DNA of 64,000 nt from positions 4,414,501-4,478,500 of the forward strand of contig JAGUCH010000002.1 in NCBI GenBank assembly GCA_019096065.1. Direction: 5' to 3'. The DNA comes from Paracyclopina nana. Lineage: Eukaryota; Arthropoda; Copepoda; Cyclopoida; Cyclopettidae. Below the pieces are notes generated by a model. That model worked only from the letters and a program-made list of their open reading frames with translations. It searched no databases and was not told the origin of the DNA. The translations under genes and the position numbers were made by a program. Positions 51,626 to 63,000 of this stretch are shown piece by piece. Each line of letters begins with the position of its first letter. Within the stretch, counting starts at the first letter, position 1.

Positions 51626-52932
51626 TCACATTTCTTAGATTGCAGCTATCTGGCTGTAACATGGAAATTAGAAATTAGTTGTGCTCTCCTTTCTTAAATG
51701 AAATTTGCTCCTCTTCACTTAAAAAGAGTAGTTAATGAGTTTGTGTAGTCCCCTGAGAGCAATGCTGCAGTCTTAACAAGATGAGAGAAAACTACAGCTT
51801 CTGATTGAATTAACCAGCTCAGAAAGTAACAGCAGCAACCACCACTAAGCAGAAATTAAGTGAGGTAATCCTGCTGCTGGTGGATTCTTTTGTAGTTTGC
51901 TGCTACAAGAAAGGAGCCCATTATGTTATTAATTCATCTTGTTGGCAGACAGCTTTTTATGGGGAAAACACGTTGAAAGCAAATGGAGAAGGAGGAGATA
52001 AAAGAGTTACCAGAGATTCATTGAATAACATGCCATTTGCTCCCTTTAAACAGTTGGCGACAACTCACCATGCCGCTCTGCCTGAGTTGTCATCAGGAAA
52101 ACTGTGGCTTATCTTGCGCTACCATTTTAAGCAGATAATTCGCTTTCAGTGAAAGAAACCTTCTGATTTGATTGCGCCTAGCAACCCAAAATCGCCTACT
52201 CAAAAAGTGAGTAAAAATAGCTTGGAACCAAGTTGAGTTGTCGCTTTTTGAAGCTCGTCTTCTTTTTGTCCGGGCTTTGGTAGCCAGCGAAGAGTGACTG
52301 AAAAATTGTTCCGATCTGTCCGAACCACTTAGTGTAGTACAAAAGCAACCGAAATAACATCGCAAATGTTGACCTTAATCTCTTCCTCCGAAGCTGAAAA
52401 GGAGATGATCAGCTGAAAAAACCGGAAAAAGCTCCAGAACGATTTACAGCTGATGATGATGTCAGATTGCATTGACACCCCACTGGGGCCATATCTCATT
52501 ACGAGCATCTCTTCAAATAAAACTCAAAAGAGCCCACCTATCGTCCCTTCACACTATGTGGAGGCAAAACTGGGGGGAAATAGTAGATCATGTATATTTT
52601 ACATTCAAAAGAAGTGAGGCATTGTCGCATTTAAAAATCATAGCGAGATCACGCAACTTATGTGCGTTGAGAAATTATTGTTATATTTGATAATGGATGG
52701 GTTTTCATGCGTGCAAATATGAATTCTTGCAAGATCACGCTGATTTTGGAATGACTTTGGCATAATCTATTTTGGGAGAGCATATGAGAGAATGGCACGT
52801 GATTTTCCGGAAGTTTTTGCAAGACAAATGTGTTGTGAGTGCCACGTGGACTCTTAGTGATCTAGAGTTGAATTTCCGGACATTCATCCCATTGTATCAA
52901 ACAATAACATCATCATTATTTACTGGGACTCA
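51626..52932. other. Intergenic region between convergent genes
   Basis: 1.3 kb with no supported gene. ORFs at 51880-52152 (+) and 52093-52365 (-) are antisense chance frames without splice context. Confidence 0.5.
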
Positions 52933-52938
52933 TTTATT
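52933..52938 (-). terminator. Poly(A) signal of the AIG1-like GTPase gene
   Basis: AATAAA on the minus strand. It is 2 nt past the stop of the alternative terminal exon (52941-52943), or about 127 nt past the stop at 53065. Confidence 0.55.
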
Positions 52939-53064
52939 GATTATACCAAATTGGCATCATCATCGTCGTCTCCCCTGTCTAAATCCAATTTGATGATGGT
53001 TTGACCCCGAGAAGCTCCACCTAAACCAGCCAATGCAAACATCAGAGCATATTCTGTATTGTAG

Positions 53065-54203
53065 TTAATTTCTTTGCTTACCCGGCACGCAACAGGAGCA
53101 AGTGTTGAGGCACCATTTTTGGCAGCAGCACACGATCAGAATGCTGATAATGCATCCAGTGGCAAACATGGCGAAACCAAAGCTGCCGAATTGAGGAGGA
53201 TTGAAGCAAAGTGCCCAAGCAAGGCAAACCTCAGTTGTTCCCCTGTTAGCTTCCAGCTCCTCTTTGGCATCATTCAACTGATCTTTGAGGGCATCAATAT
53301 TCTGCATTGCTTCCATCAATTCTGTCAAGGCAGTTTTTATGTCCTTGCACTCAAAAGGCTGCACCGTTTGAGCAAACTCCCACAATTGGCTGGTGTAGTC
53401 TGAGAATTTGCCAACTTCAAAGGGGTTGCTGGCCTCGTAAAAGGTATCTATAAAAAGTGCCTTCATTCTGGTGGATTGCCTCATGTCAAATAGATCGTGG
53501 AACTTCTTGTCCCACTCGTACTCCCATTTCTGCTCGGATTCCCCGCGTTCTTGTCGGTTCTTCGCGGACCTGGCATCAAAATGCCATCGGGTCACTTCGA
53601 AGAGGGCGTTATTCCAGAAGAGGTTGCCAAACATCTTTTCAAACAGCCTGATCATGCTCTTGAGGCTGAAGGTCATGCGCGGAGATTCACCGTTGAAAGC
53701 AATCACGAAAACGTGCACGAATTTCACTTGGTTTTTGAGCACATCCACGAGCTCGTCGATGGTCTTTTCCTCATTGGCGAGATCATCGCCGAAGCCCGGT
53801 GTATCGATGATGGTCACCCTTGAGCCATTTCCTAGGAAGTTGCCCACTTCGGCGCAAGTTGCTGTGGTCACAGGGTCTGTGCCTGCTCCAACTGTGAAGC
53901 AGCCCCTGCCCTTTGGATCCTTGAAAAGAAATAACTTTTTAGTCTATTGGGTTTTTAATGAGAAATTATAGTTTACTTGGTAGTTTTTGTCTCTCCCGAG
54001 AAGAACATTCGATAAGCTCGACTTGCCAACGCCAGTGCTACCCAATATTAAAATGCGTGGGCTGGGGTACTCATTTTCATTGGGAACTGAGGGTCACCAG
54101 TATTTTATTTGAAAACTTGTGTAATTTTAAAGTTAGTACCAGTAGTGGCTCCAAGTGCTGCAGAAGACCAAAGAAGGAATAAAACAACAGGACTCTGCTG
54201 CAT
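53065..54203 (-). CDS. AIG1/GIMAP-like GTPase with signal peptide and C-terminal membrane segment
   Basis: Exons 54140-54203, 53977-54086 and 53065-53919; 342 residues. It starts [20 protein letters not shown], a typical cleavable signal peptide. G1 is [21 protein letters not shown]3 is [12 protein letters not shown], and the G4 position reads [11 protein letters not shown], as in invertebrate AIG1 proteins lacking NKxD. A helical region with a coiled segment ([17 protein letters not shown]) precedes a TM ([17 protein letters not shown]) and a Cys-rich tail ([14 protein letters not shown]). GIMAP proteins are normally cytosolic or membrane-facing GTPases, so a signal peptide is odd. A possible 28-nt intron (53054-53081) would replace the last five residues by 37 others, ending at 52941 (374 aa). 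Confidence 0.87.
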
Positions 54204-56591
54204 TGCTGTTGATTTGTTTTGCTTTGACTCACCCTTATCTTTGCTCATTTTTGATAATCAGGCCAAAATGCAGCCCTGATAAAGCCGCCGCGGGATAACA
54301 GAAAGTTTCCATGAATAATCTTTTTATTGAGTGCAATGTGAAAATGGGTGGCTGGGCCACTTTTGCAAGCTCGATTACCCCCAAATAGCTTCACAAAATA
54401 TCTAGCTATGAAAAAGCTCCTCCTTGATTCAATGGAGCTGACAATTACAACTTTTCAGCTTTTACAGAGTTGCCCTGATATTTCCAACTTTTTCCAATAA
54501 CCATTTCTGCATTTCATCTCGGAAAATTCGGGGCTTTGCTTGAAAAAAACACCAATATGTTTGCGTCACGCATTACATGATCTGCCCATTGTTTTTCTAC
54601 TCTTGTAGTTTTCTTGCGCCAAAGCAGCTTTTCCCTGGGTAATGACCCAAATGGGAATCTAACACTTCCGGTCCCTAACGCACCGTGAGAGAGCCCACGC
54701 GCGCGCGCACGAGCTCGCGCCTCGAAATGACCGGCGTGCCTCGCGCTCCAGTTTCCGGACGTCCCGACGTTTCCGGTTTCTTTTTAGCCCAAAACTGATG
54801 CCATTAGCCAGCAGCTTTGTGCACCCTCATGATCACATTTTCCACCAATATCTCCACAATTTGTTGCTTGGCGTTTATTAAATTTCAATTCCACGAATAT
54901 CTGAGATATTTAGGGGATTTCATCAAATATTGATGCGCTTCTTTGTTGAGAGTGTTTGATACCCTGAGATCACTTTGCATCTACATAATGATGTAAATTT
55001 TCCGGTCTTTTGAGATGGCAGCCATCTTTGTGATAAATGATGCCAATTTTCACACTCAAACTTGTATAGGCTGGCCCAGTGGGAGCTACCATGTTAAAAA
55101 GCTCAAATGTATGCAGCCTAATGGCGCGTGATTGGGTTCCTTACACACAGGCTCTTTCAAATGCGATTTCAAATTTGCTTATCAAAGTAGTGCATCTTCC
55201 ACCAGTTGGGTCCATTTATTTTTTATAGATAACAAATATATATGAATCAAATTGTTGTACTTGGGGTGCTGCCTGTTTGACTATCAAATGTGTTTTGGCA
55301 GCTTTCTAACCACGACAAAAGCTGATGTGCAATTGAATCAGCACCCAAGCGTGCAATCTCTGAGTAAAAGACACTTACAGGAACTCATAGTTGGCTGAGT
55401 CACCAAAAAATCAGCTTGATGGCCATAATTTGGCTTCGGCCACACCCGGTGCGCACATCATGATACCACCCCTAACTTTGTTGATCATGTCAATTTGAGC
55501 CAAATCAAGCCAAATTCCCAGGATCTTTTATTTTCGTTGCTGAACCTGTAAGGCAGCTTTATGGAAAAAACCTTTTAATATTACGAGCTGATTCTGAATA
55601 ATTCAAAAATTGCCTGATATTTGCTCCCAAATGCTAATTGAGGTTAAACCTATTTTTTAGTTTTGGCGCTGCTGTAGCATTCGGAGATCACAAATTAGAA
55701 AGCCCAGATCGCACAAAAGGAGAAAATAAATGGCGCAGACCACAAAAAGAAGAAAATGCGTCCTTGATATAAAAGCGTTCCGATCTTTTTCTACCTTTTG
55801 TGTATCTTATGTTTTCTCATTGTCGTTTGGGTGTGAGATGGAAAGCTGTAGCAAGAAATGGGAATGACTTCCGGTGTTTTGCCGGAAAAAGCCCCCGCTG
55901 GCGCCGCTCTCACATCGAGTAATAGCTCCAGCTCACAATGGCCTTAATGCCTATTTATTGTCTTGCAACATTGTTAAGTACTTGTGTCCATTAGCCATTG
56001 GCGGAAAAGGGCTATTAGCGGACACAACAGCTTACTTAGCACTGACAACTATTGAGGAGCACTGATTGCCTACGTCCAACGTCCTCCATTCTGACTCTGG
56101 GCCACAATTCTTGATGCAACTTTTGATTAGAAAGCCTTTTTCATTGAAAAATTCCCACTCTCCCTTTTTTAGCCGCAAATGGCTCTACTTAGTCGGCTGA
56201 AAAGAGTGGTGGGTTGTTGATTTTGATCATACGAAACCAACAGCCATCTTGCTTCTTTTATGGGGCAAGAGGAAGTTGATCATCAGCGTAAATCTGTTTT
56301 GTGTTATGGGCGGAGCTCTTGAGCTCAACTTGCTTTCTCTACAAACTAATGGAGATGTTTTTGCTCTGGTAATGAATAGAACAATTACACTCCCAAGTGC
56401 AATGGCCCATTAAGCTAAATGCTGCATCCAATTATTAGCATTTATTTGGCAATTTCCATACTGTAGCAGATATATAGATATATAGAGGATAGCTGAAGAA
56501 TAGTAGTAGTAGCGCGGAGAACATCACAGAAGAATCAACATAGTGGACTGAAGCGAAAATTGTAGTTAATCTATAGAGTGTTGAAGAGTTT
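54204..56591. other. 2.4-kb intergenic region
   Basis: Between the GTPase start and the DRGX stop. No exon supported. It holds an alternating C/G run at about 54697-54710 and the DRGX 3' UTR at its upper end (a poly(A) signal was not pinned down). Confidence 0.5.
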
Positions 56592-58586
56592 TCATGGTGC
56601 GTCTGGGACCATGTCTGGTAGCTCTGCATTTGGACTGGTTGAGCCGGTGCCAGCTGCGTGAATTTGCTGCAGGCTCTGCCACAAAGCTGCCGAGTGCTCT
56701 TGAGCTTTCCTTCTCAGCTCAGCGACGCTAGTGCTGAACATGTTGCTGTCTTTGTCATCTGGGGCCTTAACCAGTTTGGAGGAGTCATCTTCCGAGCAAT
56801 GCCCACCCGCAATACTGTTTGCTCCAGCAGAAATAGGTGAATTAGCCGAACTTGTGAACAGAGACTCTGGCAGATTCATGCGAGGTGGGCAACAGGGACA
56901 TGGCAGACCGGTTAGTCCTAATGTTAATTGTTGCAGTTACTTATAGTATAGTGCCAAGTATCAAGCTGATGCTACCTTTCTGAGCCCAGTGATGGTGGAG
57001 GCTTCTTGAAGCTGGGTTCATCAGGTAGGGGAACAGCAGACTCGAAGGACTGGTTAAACCACCTGGAAAGCGAGTGAGATCCAAAGGAGGCCTGAAGCTA
57101 AAGTCATGATTGAAAATTAAGTTTTTGAAAAATAGAGCAATTTTCTAAATCTTACTTTAATCCACTCTGAATGTTAGCCAGAATGTTGCTCGGAGTGAGA
57201 TTATTTGCAATGCTACTTAATGTGGAAGTCACTTCAGCGGCTGTCGTCGGCGTGGAACTGGTTAATCCATTATTATTGGATTTGGGAGGATTTGCAGCAG
57301 AGACCGAAGGCCTCATAAGTGCTGCCATGGAGAACAAGGAGGGCTTTGGTGTCTCCTTTGCAGTTGGCAACGCAGTCTCTTCAGGGGTCGACCTGTTATT
57401 CGAATCAAATTATAGCAGCTCGTTGGAAAATGGCGGTAAATTCAATTTACCTTTCTACGTCAATTTTAAGCGAAGACTCGTTGCTTTCGTCATTATGCTG
57501 CATGTTGGGCTTTTCTTGGAAATCCTCGTCAGTTGAATGGTTTTTCAAGTGTTTTTCCTTCAGCCTTTCCGTTTTCCTCCATTTTGCCCTCCGATTCTGG
57601 AACCAGACCTGGAAAGCAGAAAATTTTCGTGAAAGTCCCAAGGGAGTACATTGGTCGCTCGCTACGAAAGCCGTCCAATCAAATTAGAGTAACTTTCGCG
57701 CTGTACTCGCATTTATGAGAAAAAATGGCCCACACTTTTAGGAGGTGGACGAAGCTACCGGGGCTTCGTTTTATGCATGAAGAGGAAATAGTGGATCAAA
57801 ATACTGCATAATTAGCTTACTTCATCTTAGCAGTTGGTAAATCTAATTTCCCTCATCATCTCCGCTAATAGCATAACAATAGCAGATGACACAATCCAAT
57901 AATACTTCAGTCATGGATTCCCAAATGCGACACTGGCAGTGTTACCAGAGGCCAAATTGTGCACACCACTCGCACCTTTCATGTCAATGGCCTTTTTCAA
58001 TGTTTCGCTTGCCGCCATCTGGCAACGCTGCTCTCTACATACCCACAATGCATTTCCAGTGATCTTAACTCAATTTGTGACAACGAGGTGCAAACGAACC
58101 GCTTTTGACTAAGAGGGGCGATAATTTCACATGTGTTCCATGTAATTTACATCTCATTACTCTAATTACAAGACTGAACTCGGTGTTGTACTGCACCATT
58201 CTCGAATTTAAGCTCGCTTTTATATTAGCCTTAGTCCCTCATTTACCTGAACTCTGGCCTCAGTGAGGCCGATTTTCATGGCCAAATCCTCCCTGGTGAA
58301 GACATCAGGGTAATGCGTGGCTGCGAAAGCTTTTTCCAATTCCTCTAATTGCTGCAAAGTGAAGGTAGTCCGATTCCTCCGCTGCTTTCGCCTTAAAAAT
58401 GCCTCATCGTGAAGGTCGGAGTGATAAGTCATTGCTGGGTCTGCAATCAAAGAGAGTCAAATCATGTGTGGAAATGCCCGAATCGCCATTTTACTTACAT
58501 GGTTGAGCGGGGCTGAATGGCAGTTCCAATGAGGGCAATCTGGTAGCTCCGCCAGCAAAAGTGAGTGGATTGTGGTAATAGAACAT
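56592..58586 (-). CDS. DRGX: DRGX paired-like homeobox transcription factor
   Basis: Six exons: 58499-58586, 58247-58440, 57451-57608, 57156-57392, 56976-57097, 56592-56917; 374 residues. It starts [13 protein letters not shown], matching the MFYFHCPP start of vertebrate DRGX. The homeodomain (about residues 48-107) begins [19 protein letters not shown] and ends [15 protein letters not shown], with Gln at position 50. Its intron falls between ARVQ and VWFQ, as in other paired-class genes. The C-terminal OAR motif [20 protein letters not shown] is present. DRGX orthologues specify sensory and interneuron identity in vertebrates and neurons in Drosophila, so a nuclear role in neuronal development is expected. 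The linker between homeodomain and OAR is longer than in human DRGX (263 aa total there). Confidence 0.96.
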
Positions 58587-60036
58587 TTTTGTGAATTAGC
58601 AAAGCTTCAACGATCACAAGAAGTTCTGCTTCTGAAAAATAAAAAAGCGCTTACATATTTGATCAGCTTTTAACGTCGCGAGGCTCCTTTGGATTGAGAG
58701 GGGCGCGCAAAGTTGGGTCTACTCAGAATCACCGGTTTTAAGTTTTTTTAAGCAAATATAGAAATTGTTTTTCTGGCTTAGAAGGAGGAAAACCTGGTAA
58801 TGGTCGCTACAGTTGTGCTCCTTTTTTAAATCGGAAATCAAACCAGCTATCGCTGCAAATATGTGTTTTTCGGTATTTTAATTTAAAAAAAGGTAAAAGT
58901 ACCTCATTTGTTTGATTTAATTCTGCGATTTGTAAATAGCAACAATGTCATTTCCATTTTAAACCCTTTCTTTAAAAGTTTGAAGTTTTTTACTAGATAC
59001 TGTTCTACTAAGGGCAATTTATGTTGATGTAATTCTGTCGGTCCCCAAAAATAACGAGTCTGTGATCGAATAAAGCCCCATCTCTTTTGGCCTCTGAAAA
59101 AGTTTCTTAGCTTCTTCCCTTTGATAGATAACCCAATTTTGCTACCCTCAAGGAAAAATTTCCCGTGCAAAACTTAATTTGCCACCAAAAGTAGGAGATC
59201 TTTTTGATGTGTCTCATCTACTTCATCTTTCTTGTGCACATGGCCCAGCTGATCACCATTTAAGAGAAAAAATGCCGTAATCAAGATTGTTATGCCTTTT
59301 GAGGCAACTCAACTTCTTTTTCAGGAGCTTTTCCGCTAATTAAAAGCTTTTTTTGGTGAAGCATATTTTAAAAAGCTGGTAATGTCTCAGCAGCACGATT
59401 AGGAACAGTATTTTCACCTTTTAGGCTAAAGGTCGAGGTTATCGTCAAAGTTGGTCGACGAAGTAAATCCAAGATAGCAAATAACTCTTTTGAAAATATT
59501 GTGAAGTGTTACTTACGTGAAAGAATTTATTCAGGACTCGACAACAATTGACACAGCAGCGATTTTTAATGGAGCGTGTGTTTATTTGTCGGGATACTGA
59601 TCTCGACTGAGCTTTCTTTCTAGGATTCTTTCAAGAGCGACAACCATGTGGTAGAAAGCTAAGCTAAAGTCGCTCTTTATGTCAGCCTCTTAAAATGATC
59701 AAATATGAAAAATTCGCTGATTAGGCCTTTACTGAGTTTATGTGAAGTTTTTAGCACACGCGAAAAGGGGTTTGAAATTGTATAGCTATTTCATTGATGA
59801 AGAGACTGAATCTAATTTTCGTTCAGGTATACTTACATTTACCTTTTCTAACAAACAACATTTTTTCGCTTTATTGCAAGAATCGTATTTTAATTGCAGT
59901 TGAAAATTGGTGAAATTGTTGCAACGACTCGATAGGTAATCACAACGAACGTCAATTCAGTGCAGCTTTCTAGCGGCTTTGGCGGCCAAGTGGAAAGCTT
60001 CGACAGCTCTCTCCAAATACCGTTTATGGCCGTATT
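58587..60036. other. DRGX upstream region with candidate 5' UTR exon
   Basis: A splice acceptor (TTTTTCAG) lies about 45 nt upstream of the DRGX ATG. A consensus donor on the minus strand (TTTCAC|GTAAGT) ends at 59517. Together they suggest an untranslated first exon just above 59517. Nothing else coding was found. Confidence 0.4.
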
Positions 60037-63000
60037 TCACGCTTTGACAATCTGGTATGAGAATAGAAACCGCTGATCGTCGGAATTTTCGTCGCATTTT
60101 GCCGTGATGACGCCTAAAAATTCAAGCATTTGCAATCGCCAGTAAGTACAGTAAATGAGAATTCCTTTACCTTTGCTCGTTTTAACTTTGGATACATCAA
60201 GGCACAAGTTGGTAGCTCGATTTTTCAAAAAGTATCCAGAAAGCTTGGAATTATCCTTTTTCGGTGGTCGCACACGATCCCATTGTTGCTCTTTCATGTT
60301 GGGCAAGCACAAGTCCACAAGAATCTAAAAATTACATTTTCAATTATTTAAATGATTACTACATCTTGGCCCGGAAACAGCGCTCAGTACTGGAGTCAGC
60401 GCACAAAACGACTAATTGCAGAAATAGCCCGAAAGCAAAAACAAAAATCTAGAGATTTGGAAAAAAAATCCCTGTTACCTCTATTTTTTGTAATCATATG
60501 TCTACTTTGATAATACGTCCATTAATTCCCCACGTGCCAAAAAAGTACGAAAAATCTCCATTTTGTAATTTTGCAAATTAGTCTCATTCCCCTCATAAAA
60601 ATGTTTGACTCATACATTTCGTGGGGTATACTGGCTAATCGGTAAAAGGCTAATTGGTGTAAGGCCAATTGGTCAAAGGCTAAATTGGCAAAAGGCTATC
60701 AAAAAAAGGCTAATAATTTTTCATTCTCCTCAAGAATTCCGTGCTGGTAAGCTAGTTCACTGTGTTTACGCCTTTATTGCGAGGGTCAAGCTGAGGTCAG
60801 CGTGTGTGCGTGCGTGCGCGCGCGTGGCTGTTGTTTGTTACCAGGCTGCCGGTGAACCAGTCAGGTCAAGAGAAGCGCTCGTGTAAGTGGGTCGTGGACA
60901 GCTGAGAGAGCAACGGACAGACGCGCAACAATGGTGAAGACGCGAACGCCAACGCCGAAGAAGAATGCGCTCTCCAGCATGGAGGCCATCCTGGAGGAGG
61001 ATCCTCTACTTGAACAAGTCGAGGAGACAGTGAAACCAACTGGAGCAGGCGATGATGACCACCATGACACCATTCCTACTAGGGATGTCGGGAGCAAGAC
61101 TCCAATTTCGATTTTGGCGCGAAAATTGGCCGAATCCTCGCCTCATCCACATGCTCACCATCATGTCCACTTTTACTTGCCCGACGGTGACCACAAGAAG
61201 AGTAAATCGCAAGATCGCGATCAACGAGAGCTATATCCCGAGGTGACCGTCAAGGATGTCACACCTGAGCGTCCGCTAAAATATGACCACTCCAGATGCG
61301 AGCCCAATAGATGCGTCCACTCAAGATGCGACCACTTGGGATGCGACCACGACGCACAGACCAGCGTGGACTCCGGCCACTACGAGCACTATTGGCATAG
61401 CTCTTCAGGCCACAAACCAGATGCCGATCTTGCCTTCTTTGAGAGCAACGAAACCACCATGAGTTCGCTCGCTCGCGCATCCCGAGAGCGGTTTCTTCAG
61501 CTGGAAAGCGCCTGGAAAGCCGACCACCGTGCCCACAAAAAGCCCAGTAGGTCCATTGGCAACTTGACCAAGTATGACCACCATGACCCTCCCAGACATT
61601 TTACCCAATCTGACCACCTGACCACTCACAAGACAAGAAGTGGCCAGCTGTACCTCACCCATTCGAGCAGCAGCAGTAGCAGTCGGAGCCTGCCCTCAAG
61701 AAAGGGCCCTCATAAATTCCTTCAAGTTGACCAACCCGTGACGCTACCAAAGCCGAAAAAGCCCAGTTTGTACCGGAGCTTATCTGACACTTGGTTCACC
61801 TCTCCGCCAAAAGATGACGAATACAAGGACTACAGCATAGCCCATCGATCCGAGGAATCTTTGCCTGAGCTCAAATACCTCCAAGGCTGCCAATCCTTGA
61901 ATTGGAGGCTCGAGCCCAAAATGAGAGCATTGTCCACTCCCAAGAAAGATTTGCAGAAGCTCGTCAGCCACCAGAGCACCCAATCCCTCTCTGAAGTCAC
62001 CCCACTCATCAAAACCTTCGACGCCGATGCCATCGTTCATGGCCTTGTGCAGACGAATTTCGAATCCAATTTGAGGAAAGACCAAAAGAGAATGAGCCAT
62101 TTGCTAGCGGCCGTTTTGGCCTTTGCCTTCTCCATCTTGGCCATTGTCCTGCTGTGCAAATACGTTTTCGTATCCTCGAATGTGCAAGAGGACCCCTGGA
62201 CATATGACAACTGGTTCATTCTGAGCGGATGCTTCATTGGAGTCATCATATTCTGCTATATCATGACTCTGAGTCAGAACAGGTCGGATTTCAGGGATAT
62301 GAGATCCGGAGAGCAAATATAAGACACAACTTTATGCACTCACTGATTGTCCCGGCTTTTCGCTCGTCGATGTGAAGCAAAAGTCGTCCTTCACGATTTG
62401 GCCCTCAAATGTGTATCGGTGCTGCTGGGGGTGAAACGATTGCAAGCAGCCATTCATTCCCACCAGGCCTTCATCAGATCCCATAGCTGAAAATAATATT
62501 GCATTATCAATATTAACAAAATCCATAGCACTATAACTCACCTATTTGATCCAGGCACTGAATGAACCCGAAGGAAGGTTTCGCATGGATTTGGCCGAAG
62601 GCAAAATCGCCCTCCGAGGGAACCTTTCAAAAATTAGTTGTTGGTTGGGAGGTTCATAAGTTAATGTTGCGCCTCTTACCATCAGCTCCGGATAGACGTT
62701 CGAAAGGTACCATTCGAAAGTCTTGCATTGCAAGTCCTTCCGGATCTTCACCATTTTTGACACTCCGCCGCATTCCTCTTTGAGCTCCGCGCTCGTCAGC
62801 GTGAAATTGTACAGCACTCCAAATTGGTCAAGCCAAGTCCGAGCTACTCGCTTGCTATTGCACATCACAGTGAGCCTCTCGTCTATAATGAAAGTGTTGA
62901 ATTGTTATAGTAAAACGCCGAAGTGTCGTTACTGTCGTACTTTTTGGGTAGGAGTAGACATTTTTCTTCTTGTAAATGTGTCCAACTCGAGAGCAAGGCA

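Noticed and set aside
51880..52365. ORFs on both strands between the convergent genes
   Set aside because: No domain, splice context or poly(A) signal; consistent with chance.
62542..62868. 108-codon minus-strand ORF read through the GALNT exons
   Set aside because: It ignores the intron 62624-62679. Splicing it restores the ricin-lectin frame (CLDQIAMGS), which the unspliced frame loses at a stop.
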